Of a DNA stretch of 63,307 bases, positions 44,317-53,072 are shown in pieces. Position 1 is the first letter of the stretch, and the number at the start of each line of letters is the position of its first letter. Under the pieces are notes generated by a model. That model worked only from the letters and a program-made list of their open reading frames with translations, made no database searches and was not told the DNA's origin. The position numbers and the translations under genes are program-made. The stretch is from Asticcacaulis sp. UBA2476 (GTDB taxonomy: Bacteria > Pseudomonadota > Alphaproteobacteria > Caulobacterales > Caulobacteraceae): NCBI GenBank assembly GCA_002342035.1, contig DDPE01000032.1:1-63307 (forward strand), in the 5' to 3' direction.

Positions 44317-44318
44317 AA

Positions 44319-46262
44319 TCAGGTATCCTTTTTAGCCTTACGGCTGCGCTTAGTACCGCCGCCTGAGATGACTTCGCCCTTGATAACCTTGCCATCGTCG
44401 TCGCCCGCGGTGGCCGTGACGGTCGCGGTTTGCGTCGTCTCAGCCGTCGGTTTTCTGAACTTACTGATAAAGGTGTCGATCGGGTTTTCGACCTTCAGGC
44501 GGTGCATGATCGAATATTGCTGGGCGATGGTCAGCACGTTCGACCAGGTCCAGTAGATCAAAAGGCCGACCGCGAACGGTGCCATGATGAAGGTGAACAT
44601 CAGCGGCATGAACGCAAAAATCTTGCGCTGAATGGGGTCGGGCGCGGGTGGGTTCATGCCTTGCGTCAGCCACATGGTGAAGCCGTACAGAATGGCCACA
44701 ATGCCGATATGCAACGGCCCGCCCAGGATCGAGCCAATCAGCGGCACGGCGGCCGGATCGTAGGGGATCAGGCCAAACAGGTTGAAAATGGTCGACGGAT
44801 CGCGCGCCGACAGATCGTTGATGTAGCCAAAGAACGGCGCATGACGCATTTCGATGGTGACGAACAGCACCTTATAAAGCGCATAAAAGACCGGAATTTG
44901 GAGCAGCATCGGAAGGCAGCCGGTCATCGGATTGACCTTTTCCTTCTGATACATGTTCATCATTTCGATCTGCATCTTTTGGGCGTCGCCCTCATACTTT
45001 TTCTTCAGTTCCTCGACCTTGGGCTGAAGCATCTTCATCTTGGTCATGGACTCGTATGACTTGTGCGCCAGCGGATAGAAGATCAGCTTGACCACAACCG
45101 TCAGCCCTAAGATGGCCAGACCGAAATTACCTAAAAGCTTAAATAACTGATCCAGCACCCAGAACATCGGCTGGGTCAGGAACCATAAAAAGCCCCAGTC
45201 AATGGCCCAAGTAAAATTCGGGAGGCCCAGACTTTTCTGATAGCCTTCTAAAATGCTTGAAACTTTGGCACCTGCAAAGAGGTGATGGGTTTCGCTAATT
45301 TGAGTGCCCGGCTTGAGGGTTACCGGATTGGCCACATAGCCAACCTGATATATAAACTCACCATTGCCTTTAGGCGTTGCCTTCATGGCCGCATGGACAG
45401 CCTTGTTCTGGGCCGGAATAACGCTGGCCAGCCAATATTTGTCGGTGATGCCCATCCACCCGCCAGTTGAATCCTGCTTGAAATCCTTCTTCTTGGCGTC
45501 CTTTTCCCAGCTATGGAATTTAAGCTCCGGGCGCGTATAGGCCGTGCCGCTGGCATCTTTTGAGAATGAGCCTACAGCACCTTCATGCAAAATTTGATTT
45601 TTACCCAAGCTTTCAGGCACGCCATCGCGAACGATATTGGCATACGGAGCCAAAGTCACCGGAACGGCCGACACATTGATCACCTTTTCGGTAACCGTGA
45701 TCATATAGTTTTCGTCAATGGCATAGGTGCGCTCAAAACGCAGCCCTGCGCCATTATCATACCCCAAAACCACATTTTTGCCGACACTCAGCTTATCGCC
45801 TGACACCAGCGTCCATTGGGTAGAGGCATTGGGGAGTCCCGCGATATTTTGACCCAACCAGCCGGATTCGGCGTAATAGGCATGTTGCGCGCCTTCGGGG
45901 CGAAACAGCTCCACATTAGGGGAGTTCTTATCGAGGGTTTCCTCATACTTGGTCAGGAACAGGTCATCAAAACGCGCACCCGTCAGTGACAAAGACCCTT
46001 TTAAGGATGGTGTCTCAATAGGTATTCTGGGTGTGCGGGCCACGGCCTGTTCACGGGTGATGACAATCGCGCCTCCACTAACACCCGGCATATTGGGAGT
46101 TGCCGGATTCGCGCTTGCAGCCGCGGCAGCTTTCTCACGCGCGGCCTTTTCCCTCTCCATCTGGGGGTTCATGTAAAAGAACTGATAGCCAAACAATATC
46201 ACCATCGACAGGGCGATAAAGAGGAACATATTGCGGTTGTCGGCGGTCTTGTTGGGCGTCAT
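44319..46262 (-). CDS. yidC: membrane protein insertase YidC
   Basis: A 647-residue insertase with an N-terminal membrane helix, a large periplasmic domain (about 60-370), and five C-terminal helices containing the hydrophilic groove. The positive residue of the groove and the NMYQKEKVNPMTGC loop are present. It inserts and folds inner-membrane proteins with or without Sec. It lies in the conserved rpmH-rnpA-yidC order; no yidD-like frame was seen between rnpA and yidC (56 bases). Confidence 0.95.
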   Translation of the reverse strand: MTPNKTADNRNMFLFIALSMVILFGYQFFYMNPQMEREKAAREKAAAAASANPATPNMPGVSGGAIVITREQAVARTPRIPIETPSLKGSLSLTGARFDDLFLTKYEETLDKNSPNVELFRPEGAQHAYYAESGWLGQNIAGLPNASTQWTLVSGDKLSVGKNVVLGYDNGAGLRFERTYAIDENYMITVTEKVINVSAVPVTLAPYANIVRDGVPESLGKNQILHEGAVGSFSKDASGTAYTRPELKFHSWEKDAKKKDFKQDSTGGWMGITDKYWLASVIPAQNKAVHAAMKATPKGNGEFIYQVGYVANPVTLKPGTQISETHHLFAGAKVSSILEGYQKSLGLPNFTWAIDWGFLWFLTQPMFWVLDQLFKLLGNFGLAILGLTVVVKLIFYPLAHKSYESMTKMKMLQPKVEELKKKYEGDAQKMQIEMMNMYQKEKVNPMTGCLPMLLQIPVFYALYKVLFVTIEMRHAPFFGYINDLSARDPSTIFNLFGLIPYDPAAVPLIGSILGGPLHIGIVAILYGFTMWLTQGMNPPAPDPIQRKIFAFMPLMFTFIMAPFAVGLLIYWTWSNVLTIAQQYSIMHRLKVENPIDTFISKFRKPTAETTQTATVTATAGDDDGKVIKGEVISGGGTKRSRKAKKDT

Positions 46263-46318
46263 CGACAGTCTTTTTCACAAGGTTAAGGTACAAATTGTCC
46301 GGTGGAGCGGCCCCTGCG

Positions 46319-46714
46319 TCAGCGCGGGCTTTGTTTGGGCGACAGCCTTATCAGGGCACGTCTTATATCGTCAAGCAAACCTTGCCAATCGCGCGAACAG
46401 GTGCCGGGCTTAGGCGGAGCATCTTTCACCGGCGTATCAGCGCGTGCGATCAGCACATAGTCATGGCCGGCCACGCCAAGCTCAGGGATGAGTGCTTGCG
46501 CCGCGGCTCTCAATCGACGCTTGGCCCGGTTGCGGACCACAGCCCCGCCGACCTTTTTGGTGGCGGTAAAGCCGACCCTTATGTCATCCGACCCATCCTC
46601 ACGGGCGCGCATCTGCACCACCACACAGCCTTGCGCCCGGTAAGGGGCCTTGGCGGCGGCAAGGTAATCTGCGCGATCGGTCAAACGCTTAATCATGATA
46701 AGGCCCAGATGCAC
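46319..46714 (-). CDS. rnpA: ribonuclease P protein component
   Basis: A 131-residue basic protein with the signature AKRRLRAAAQALIP and RVGFTATKKVGGAVVRNRAKRR (read in two blocks). It binds RNase P RNA for tRNA 5' maturation. It lies 68 bases downstream of rpmH on the same strand. The C-terminal tail is longer than in E. coli, as is common in alphaproteobacteria. Confidence 0.93.
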   Translation of the reverse strand: MHLGLIMIKRLTDRADYLAAAKAPYRAQGCVVVQMRAREDGSDDIRVGFTATKKVGGAVVRNRAKRRLRAAAQALIPELGVAGHDYVLIARADTPVKDAPPKPGTCSRDWQGLLDDIRRALIRLSPKQSPR

Positions 46715-46782
46715 AAAGAGCCCAAAGTCGTTAAACCAAGGGCTCTTTGAATATTATGCGAGGTATAAAGCGGTGACGCTGA

Positions 46783-46917
46783 TTAGGCAGTCAGGCGCTT
46801 GCGACCCTTGGCGCGGCGACGCGCGACAACTTTTTGGCCGTTCTTGGTGGCCATGCGCGAGCGAAAGCCGTGACGGCGCTTGCGCACGAGTCGGCTTGGC
46901 TGGTAGGTGCGTTTCAT
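46783..46917 (-). CDS. rpmH: 50S ribosomal protein L34
   Basis: A 44-codon gene with the conserved start MKRTYQPSRLVRKRRHGFR and a basic tail (RRRAKGRKRLTA). The length equals that of typical L34. GGAGCAG precedes the ATG at 46917. It heads the rpmH-rnpA operon. Confidence 0.95.
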   Translation of the reverse strand: MKRTYQPSRLVRKRRHGFRSRMATKNGQKVVARRRAKGRKRLTA

Positions 46918-47119
46918 GGTCTGCTCCGATTAAGGACGATAGCCCTCAATGAATTGAGCTACCTTAGTAAAGAGGCGCGTGGATATGACAACAGGCCGCG
47001 ATTGTCAACGTCATTTAGGCCTTACGCCATAAGAATCTATGATGTATTATGAAAATTCAAACGGATTCAAAGCGCGACCGCTCAAAAGTCCGCCCTGACC
47101 ATGACATAACCTAAAGGCC

Positions 47120-48823
47120 TTGTATCGGGTGTTCGACCTCGCGACGTCCAGAAAGCCGGAAAAAAAGCCCGGACATAAGGCAAAGGTGCCGGACAGCAAC
47201 CCGCTGGGGCTGCCGTCGGCGTTGAAACCTGATGGCTGGGCCTTGCGTAATGGCGGTCATCGTGGAGGAACGTCGGATAGTTCATATGCCAGTGTGCAGT
47301 GGGCGCAGCGTCTTTATAATGGTGTCCGAACCAGCGCTTACTGGGGTGCGCGTATATTAAGGCGTCTGCGGACGTTTTTTACCGGATTGTCGGGTCGGCT
47401 GCTAATCATCAGCGCCATTTTCGTGGTGGTCGTCGAAGTCCTTATTCTTATTCCGTCATTGGCCTCGTTTCAGGAGCGCTGGCTGATCGACCGCATCCGT
47501 CAGGCCGAAATTGCATCGCTGGCTTTGGATGCCTCCAGTGAAAAGACCGTGACCGAAGATTTGTCGCGTCAGCTTTTGACCAGTGCCGGGGCGAAATATC
47601 TGGCGATCCAGAACCAGCAGGGTACGCGCGACTATGTGCTGTCGGACTTTAATATCACCGTCATTCCTGACGTGATTGATCAGCGCACCAGCCGTTCGGA
47701 TATTCGCGGCGATATCGCCTATCTGTGGGGGCCGTGGCGCACCCTGATGGGGCAACCCGATCGCCTTATCCATACCGAAGCTGTGCCCAAGGTCCGTAAA
47801 GGCGGCGAACTGATCGAAATCATCGTGCCCGCCGAACCGCTGAAACAGGAATTAAAGACCTATCTGGGGTCGATGCTGCGCATGTCGATGACCATATCCT
47901 TGGCGGCGGGGCTTTTGGTGTTTGTGGGTCTGTCTATATTCATTGTGCGCCCCATCCAGAACCTGACCAGGGTGATCGCCAGCTTCAAAGCCAATCCCGA
48001 AGACATGACCAATGCCCCCAAGCTATCCGGGCGGCGCGACGAAATCGGCCACATCGAAGAAGAATTGGCCGCCATGCAGGCTGAGGTTCGTCACGCCCTG
48101 ACGTCGCGGGCACGGCTGGCCGCCTTGGGGCAGGCGGTCTCCAAGATCAATCACGATCTGCGCAATATGCTGACCTCGGCCCAGATGGCGTCTGACCGGC
48201 TGGCGGAGTCACCTGATCCGATGGTGGCCAAGGCCCTGCCGCGGCTGGAGCGGGCGCTCGACCGGGCGCTTAATCTGGCGCAAAACGTGCTCAACTACGG
48301 CAAATCCGACGAAGTGGCGCCGCGGTTCCAGATCCTGAAACTGCGTGATATGGCCTATGCGGCGGCTGAGGATGCCGGCCTTGGCCTGACGCCCAAATCG
48401 CCGGAGCCGGTGCGTTTTGCGCTTAAGGCCCCCAAGGGCTTTCATTTCGAGGCCGACCCGGAGCACATGCACCGCCTGCTGGTCAATCTGATGCGCAATG
48501 CCCGTCAGGCCATTGAGCGCCAGCCCAATCGGCAGGTCTATGATTCCACAGCCCGCAAAGGCCCGCTCGGGCGGGTGACCCTGACGGCCACAAAGTCCGT
48601 CGATGAGGTGATCCTGACCGTGTCCGACGATGGCCCCGGTATCCCGGAGAAAATCCGCGAGCAGTTGTTCAGACCGTTTTCGGCCTCGGCCCAGGCCGAT
48701 GGTTCCGGGCTTGGGCTGGCGATCGCGCGCGAACTGGCGCAAACTCATGGCGGTGATGTGCATCTGGCGCAAACCGGCCCGGACGGCACGACGTTCGAGA
48801 TCAGGCTGCCGCTAAAAAGCTAA
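47120..48823 (+). CDS. membrane sensor histidine kinase
   Basis: A 567-residue kinase. The N-terminal 80 residues are basic and disordered; TM1 is near 92-113, a periplasmic sensor domain follows to about 250, then TM2, a HAMP domain, the H-box with His345 (SKINHDLRNML), the N-box (NLMRNARQAI), DDGPGIP and GSGLGLA. The start is uncertain: TTG at 47120 or GTG at 47129, both behind AAAGG. No response regulator is adjacent. A small acidic protein follows 11 bases later and may be functionally linked. Confidence 0.88.
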   Translation: MYRVFDLATSRKPEKKPGHKAKVPDSNPLGLPSALKPDGWALRNGGHRGGTSDSSYASVQWAQRLYNGVRTSAYWGARILRRLRTFFTGLSGRLLIISAIFVVVVEVLILIPSLASFQERWLIDRIRQAEIASLALDASSEKTVTEDLSRQLLTSAGAKYLAIQNQQGTRDYVLSDFNITVIPDVIDQRTSRSDIRGDIAYLWGPWRTLMGQPDRLIHTEAVPKVRKGGELIEIIVPAEPLKQELKTYLGSMLRMSMTISLAAGLLVFVGLSIFIVRPIQNLTRVIASFKANPEDMTNAPKLSGRRDEIGHIEEELAAMQAEVRHALTSRARLAALGQAVSKINHDLRNMLTSAQMASDRLAESPDPMVAKALPRLERALDRALNLAQNVLNYGKSDEVAPRFQILKLRDMAYAAAEDAGLGLTPKSPEPVRFALKAPKGFHFEADPEHMHRLLVNLMRNARQAIERQPNRQVYDSTARKGPLGRVTLTATKSVDEVILTVSDDGPGIPEKIREQLFRPFSASAQADGSGLGLAIARELAQTHGGDVHLAQTGPDGTTFEIRLPLKS

Positions 48824-48834
48824 AGGTTGGTATT

Positions 48835-49365
48835 TTGGATTTTGAAGATTTGATGGAATTGTCGCGGGATTCTTATGTCTCGCAGTTTGCCAGCTTTATT
48901 GAAAAGCAGCAGGCTTTGCATGAACAAGGTGCTCCCGAAGTCAAGTTTCAGCTCTCCGATCAAAGCGGCCTTTATCGCCGCCTGTATTGTGCGGACTATG
49001 CCTCCGGTGGAGAGGGCGGGCAGATTGTTGAAATGACACCTGACGAAGAGGTCAGTTTTGACCCGATTTCGGTATCACTGGGCGAACTGGAAATGACGGT
49101 TCAGCGCCTGAACTGGCATGATGTGACCCTGACGCTGGAGGGGGAGGCCTTGCCGCCCGATGCGTTTGGCGAATGGTTTGAAACCTGGTTCGATCCGGAA
49201 GACGTCAATACCGACTGGGACTCGAAATTCTCCAGCCACGTCCATTCGCTGCTGCTCGACGGACACGATATCCATGTCGATTTTGGCACCGCCCCCGTCG
49301 AGGCGCTGGTTGAGCTGTTTGTGCTGATTGAGGGCGCTGGAGTTAAGGCGGCTACGGTGTCTTAA
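48835..49365 (+). CDS. conserved acidic protein downstream of the histidine kinase
   Basis: A 176-residue, strongly acidic soluble protein starting with TTG 11 bases after the kinase stop. It contains SLGELEMTVQRLNWHDV and WFDPEDVN, without a recognised family. The tight spacing suggests co-transcription and possible accessory function. Its 3' end overlaps the sirtuin gene by 14 bases tail to tail. Confidence 0.6.
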   Translation: MDFEDLMELSRDSYVSQFASFIEKQQALHEQGAPEVKFQLSDQSGLYRRLYCADYASGGEGGQIVEMTPDEEVSFDPISVSLGELEMTVQRLNWHDVTLTLEGEALPPDAFGEWFETWFDPEDVNTDWDSKFSSHVHSLLLDGHDIHVDFGTAPVEALVELFVLIEGAGVKAATVS

Positions 49366-50065
49366 GCAACCGTTCTACAAATGCCGGGACAACCTCCGTC
49401 GCTGGGCCCAGAATTTTCTCGTCAAACAGGCTGTGCCCCTGCGACGGTTCCAGATTTAGTTCAACCGTATGGGCACCTGCGGCCCGTGCTTCCTGCACAA
49501 AGCCCGCCGCCGGATAAACATTGCCGGATGTGCCAATCGAGATAAACAGATCGCAGGCACCCAGCGCGTCATAGATCGCCTCCATCTCAAGCGGCATTTC
49601 CCCGAACCAGACGATATGCGGTCGCAAAAAGCCGCTGTCATCAAACGGCGAGGGCGCGTTGGGGTCGATGTCGCCTGACCAGTCGATCACTCGTTCCGTC
49701 ACAGTGCAGCGCGCTTTCAGCAGTTCGCCGTGTATGTGGATCAGCCGGAACCCGGCCTTTGGCGGCAGGGCGGCATGGGTGCGGTCATGCAGGTCATCAA
49801 CATTCTGGGTCACCAGCAGGATATTGCCGTCCCACACGCTGGCCAGCCGCGCCAAAGCTTCATGGGCGGCATTGGGTGCAACCTCAGCCAACTGACGACG
49901 GCGCTGATTGTAGAAATCCTGCACCAGAGCCGGATTGGCGGCATAACCTTCGGGTGTGGCCACCTCTTCGACCTTATGCCCGCACCACAGCCCGTCTGAA
50001 GCTCTGAAAGTCGGCACACCTGACTCCGCCGAAATCCCTGCGCCGGTCAGGATGACGATGTTCAT
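49352..50065 (-). CDS. cobB: NAD-dependent protein deacylase (sirtuin)
   Basis: A 237-residue sirtuin that removes acyl groups from lysines using NAD. It has GAGISAESGVPTFR, TQNVDDLHDR, the catalytic His in HGELLKARC, and GTSGNVYPAAG. The zinc-ribbon region (about 125-150) retains only one cysteine, so a structural zinc is probably absent, unlike E. coli CobB. It overlaps ggt by 4 bases. Confidence 0.93.
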   Translation of the reverse strand: MNIVILTGAGISAESGVPTFRASDGLWCGHKVEEVATPEGYAANPALVQDFYNQRRRQLAEVAPNAAHEALARLASVWDGNILLVTQNVDDLHDRTHAALPPKAGFRLIHIHGELLKARCTVTERVIDWSGDIDPNAPSPFDDSGFLRPHIVWFGEMPLEMEAIYDALGACDLFISIGTSGNVYPAAGFVQEARAAGAHTVELNLEPSQGHSLFDEKILGPATEVVPAFVERLLKTP

Positions 50066-51783
50066 TTGTCACCTTTCAGAACGACACCTTCGCGTCGGGG
50101 ATCGGCTCCGCCATCATAGGAACCGTCCGGCTGTCGCACGATGCCGTGAATGCCGGATTCTTCCCCCGCAGACGCCGTAATGGTATAGCCCATGCCGGTC
50201 AAAGCGGTGACCACCTCCGGATTCATCCGGCCGGTTTCAATGCGCAGGCTGTCACCACGGGCAATGACATTGGGCAGGGCAGCGGCATCGCTGACACTCA
50301 TACCCCAGTCCAGAACCGCCACCAAAGTCTTTAAATTATAGCCCAGAATATTCGACCCTCCGGGTGAGCCGATCAGCGCCACAACCTTATGGTCCTTATC
50401 CAGAACGATCACCGGCGACATGGATGATCTGGGGCGCTTGCTGCCCTCGACCGAATTGGCGGCTTTCTGACCGTCCGCCATGACCGGCGAGAACGAAAAA
50501 TCGGTCAGTTGGTTATTGAGGAAAAAACCGCCGACCATCCGGCCGGTGCCGAAAAAGCTTTCGACCGTGGTGGTCATGCTGACCGCATTGCCATAGGCGT
50601 CCATGATCACGAAATGCGAGGTGCCCGCCGCTTCATGGGTATTGTCGGGGGCCATGGCCACGCTCATAGAAGGGCTGCCCGCCTTGGGCGCGGGCGATGG
50701 CGTGCCGGGGGTGATCATCGCCGCGCGTTCCGTCACATATGCCGGATCAATCAATCCCTCAGTCGGCACGCGCACAAACGTCGGGTCGGCGACATACTGA
50801 TCGCGGTCAACGTACATCAGCTTTTCCGCTTCAATCAGGGCAGACCAGCCGCGGGCATCGTCCTTGCCCCACGCACTCATGGGGAAGCGCTCCAGCAGTT
50901 GCAGGCCCTGAATCAACGACACCCCGCTGGACGGCGGTGGCGGCGCGCACACTATATAGACACGGTACGGCCCGCATACCGGTGCCTGCTTAAGGGGGCG
51001 GTAGCTGGTAAAATCGGATGGTTGCAAACCACCGGGCAGAGGCCCCTGATGGGTGCGAGCAATGATCTGATCGACCAGAGGGCCGGACTTGAAAATCGCC
51101 GCCCCATCCTTAGCCAAGGTTTTCAGGGTCTCGGCATAGGCCGGATTGGTCTGAATATCGCCGGTGGTTTTCAACCCGCCCTGACCATTGCCCCAATAGG
51201 TGCGGTAGTCCTCGGTCCTGGACTGTGGGAAGCGTTCGCTTTTCAGGTAATTGCCCAGACGCGGGGAAATGGTGAAGCCCGTCTCCGCCAGCGTGATCGA
51301 TGATCCGAACAGATCATGCCAGGGCAGCTTGCCGTGATCCTTATGGGCGGCCTCCAGCATAATGACGGCCCCCGGTACGCCAGTGGCGCGACCGGACACG
51401 ATCGCCTCACCAAACGGCAGCGGTTTGCCGTCGCGCATAAACAGATTGCCGTCCGCCGTAGCCGGTGCCACCTCCCGCCCGTCATAGGCCGTAAGGGTTT
51501 TGGTCTTGGCGTCATAATAGGTCATGAACGCCCCACCGCCGAGGCCGGAGCTTTGCGGCTCGACCAGCCCCAGCGTCGCTTGCACCGCCACCGCCGCGTC
51601 AATGGCAGTGCCGCCAGCTTTTAATATATCCATCCCGGCTTTTGAGGCCAGAGGGTTGGCCGCCACCACGATCGGGGTGGTTTTCGCTGTCTCCGTGGCG
51701 GAAACGTGCGCGCAGGCCCCGATGAGAAGGCTTAGGGCAACTATAGAGGTGAGGGCGGTACGGCGGGACAGATGATTATTCAT
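50062..51783 (-). CDS. ggt: gamma-glutamyltransferase
   Basis: A 573-residue exported proenzyme with a signal peptide ending near GACAHVSA (a possible lipobox at Cys24). It cleaves itself before the catalytic Thr in AAGTSHFV into two subunits. SPGGSNI-like residues (GSPGGSNILGY) line the active site. It breaks gamma-glutamyl bonds of glutathione in the periplasm. It is transcribed ahead of cobB. Confidence 0.93.
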   Translation of the reverse strand: MNNHLSRRTALTSIVALSLLIGACAHVSATETAKTTPIVVAANPLASKAGMDILKAGGTAIDAAVAVQATLGLVEPQSSGLGGGAFMTYYDAKTKTLTAYDGREVAPATADGNLFMRDGKPLPFGEAIVSGRATGVPGAVIMLEAAHKDHGKLPWHDLFGSSITLAETGFTISPRLGNYLKSERFPQSRTEDYRTYWGNGQGGLKTTGDIQTNPAYAETLKTLAKDGAAIFKSGPLVDQIIARTHQGPLPGGLQPSDFTSYRPLKQAPVCGPYRVYIVCAPPPPSSGVSLIQGLQLLERFPMSAWGKDDARGWSALIEAEKLMYVDRDQYVADPTFVRVPTEGLIDPAYVTERAAMITPGTPSPAPKAGSPSMSVAMAPDNTHEAAGTSHFVIMDAYGNAVSMTTTVESFFGTGRMVGGFFLNNQLTDFSFSPVMADGQKAANSVEGSKRPRSSMSPVIVLDKDHKVVALIGSPGGSNILGYNLKTLVAVLDWGMSVSDAAALPNVIARGDSLRIETGRMNPEVVTALTGMGYTITASAGEESGIHGIVRQPDGSYDGGADPRREGVVLKGDK

Positions 51784-51963
51784 TTGGTAAACTTAAGTAC
51801 GCAGGTGCGAAAAGACAAACTCAAATACACAGTCACGGTTTGATCAACAGGAAAACCGAAAAAATAGCGCTTGCGCCGTCATTTTGATCTTGCCTTTGCG
51901 CGTCTAAGCGACTAATTGTCCGCCCTCTCGGACGGGCAAACCTTTCCGGGACATGAAAAGTGC

Positions 51964-52040
51964 GCACTCGTAGCTCAGCTGGATAGAGCATCAGACTACG
52001 AATCTGAGGGTCGGGCGTTCGAATCGCTCCGAGTGCGCCA
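51964..52040 (+). tRNA. tRNA-Arg(ACG)
   Basis: A 77-base cloverleaf: acceptor GCACTCG/CGAGTGC, D-arm GCTC...GAGC, anticodon stem TCAGA/TCTGA with loop CTACGAA (anticodon ACG), T-arm GGGCG-TTCGAAT-CGCTC (one G-U pair), discriminator G and encoded CCA. It is intact and marks the likely left attachment site of the element that follows. Confidence 0.95.
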
Positions 52041-52061
52041 TTTCCTTTTATGAATGAATAC

Positions 52062-52082
52062 AGCCCCTTACGGGGCTTTTTC
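52062..52082 (+). terminator. intrinsic terminator after tRNA-Arg
   Basis: Stem AGCCCC/GGGGCT with a TTAC loop (52062-52077), followed by TTTTC. It ends the tRNA transcript 21 bases beyond CCA, just inside the integrated element. Confidence 0.85.
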
Positions 52083-52111
52083 TTTGCCCGAAATCCTGAG
52101 CAGTTTGAGCG

Positions 52112-52144
52112 TTGTTACAGGCTTGTTACAGGTCTTGTTACAGG
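52112..52144. repeat. three tandem TTGTTACAGG repeats near the att site
   Basis: TTGTTACAGG occurs at 52112, 52123 and 52135, spaced 11 and 12 bases, about one helical turn. They lie about 75-105 bases inside the element from the tRNA end, where integrase arm-type or excisionase sites are expected. The repeats are too short and close for a CRISPR array. Confidence 0.7.
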
Positions 52145-52224
52145 TTCCGTTCACGGGCTGTTCGGCGCGCGAGGTGTGGTGTAAGTAGTAGTGGTAAACT
52201 AGAAAAACTTTATGAGGTGGGGCG

Positions 52225-53067
52225 ATGCGACGCGGATCGGGTTTGATTGTGGCTTTAGTGGCATCGTTAGTCGCGTTTTCTGCTTTGGCGCAAGCGCCGG
52301 TAAAGAATGTGGATGGCAAGGGTGTCTCTGCAAAGACACAGGAGGCGTCGGCCTTTGAGGTAAAAGAGGCTCCATACTCAGCCTACCCTCGGATGCTTGA
52401 TGAAAAGTGCTATGAGGAAAAAAATCACGACACGGCCGATCTTTGTGCGCAATGGCGATCTGCTCTTGCTGCCGAGCAAAATGTAGACCTGCTAAAGTCG
52501 GCAAACAAAGTGAGCTTGATTGGTGCTGTATTGAGTTTGGTAAGCACGGTCTTGGTCCTCATAGCTCTATGGCAAGGTCGTGAAGCTCATAAGCTGGCTG
52601 CGGATACCTCCAAGCGGCAGTTGAGGGCATATGTTGTGGTTAAGAGTTGCCAAGTCTTTAAACCGAGCAGCGTTGGGGATTTCCCCTTCAGGGTGCAGAT
52701 AGTGTTTGAGAATACGGGAGCGACGCCTGCGCACGACGTGAACAGTCATGTACGATTAGTTTTGAGTGAAGGCTCGGATTCGGATGTCGAATTACCGGCC
52801 TTGCCAACGCTCGCTTTTGCAAGCCAAAATCCGATTGGGTCACAGCATACGAGTGACAATGTTGTGGGATTTACCCCTGAACAATCTCACAATGATATAA
52901 TGTCAAAGATCGTAGAAGGTGCTGCATGTTGCCACTGTTATGGGTATCTACGATACAAGGATGTGTACGGCGATCCGCAACACTATGTATTTAGGCTATA
53001 CTTAAACAACCAATCACGGTTCGAGCATGGAAAATTTATGATCGGTACTGGTAACCAAATGACCTGA
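52225..53067 (+). CDS. membrane-anchored protein of the integrated element
   Basis: A 280-residue protein with a signal-like N-terminus (LIVALVASLVAFSALAQ), an acidic linker, a membrane helix (about 97-114), and a C-terminal beta-rich domain (RAYVVVKS..., IVFENTGATPAHDV) with a CCHC run. It is the only gene between the att site and the integrase, is transcribed opposite to the early operon, and has lower GC. This suggests a cargo gene expressed in the lysogen. No function is known. Confidence 0.65.
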   Translation: MRRGSGLIVALVASLVAFSALAQAPVKNVDGKGVSAKTQEASAFEVKEAPYSAYPRMLDEKCYEEKNHDTADLCAQWRSALAAEQNVDLLKSANKVSLIGAVLSLVSTVLVLIALWQGREAHKLAADTSKRQLRAYVVVKSCQVFKPSSVGDFPFRVQIVFENTGATPAHDVNSHVRLVLSEGSDSDVELPALPTLAFASQNPIGSQHTSDNVVGFTPEQSHNDIMSKIVEGAACCHCYGYLRYKDVYGDPQHYVFRLYLNNQSRFEHGKFMIGTGNQMT

Positions 53068-53072
53068 ATGGG

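Noticed and set aside
52112..52144. Short direct repeats as a CRISPR array
   Set aside because: Repeat units of 10 bases with 1-2 base spacers, no cas genes; fits recombinase-binding sites instead.
52068..52504. Minus-strand frames over the att region and the 5' part of the membrane protein
   Set aside because: They read through the tRNA terminator and the att repeats; their codon content looks like a shadow of the plus-strand gene.
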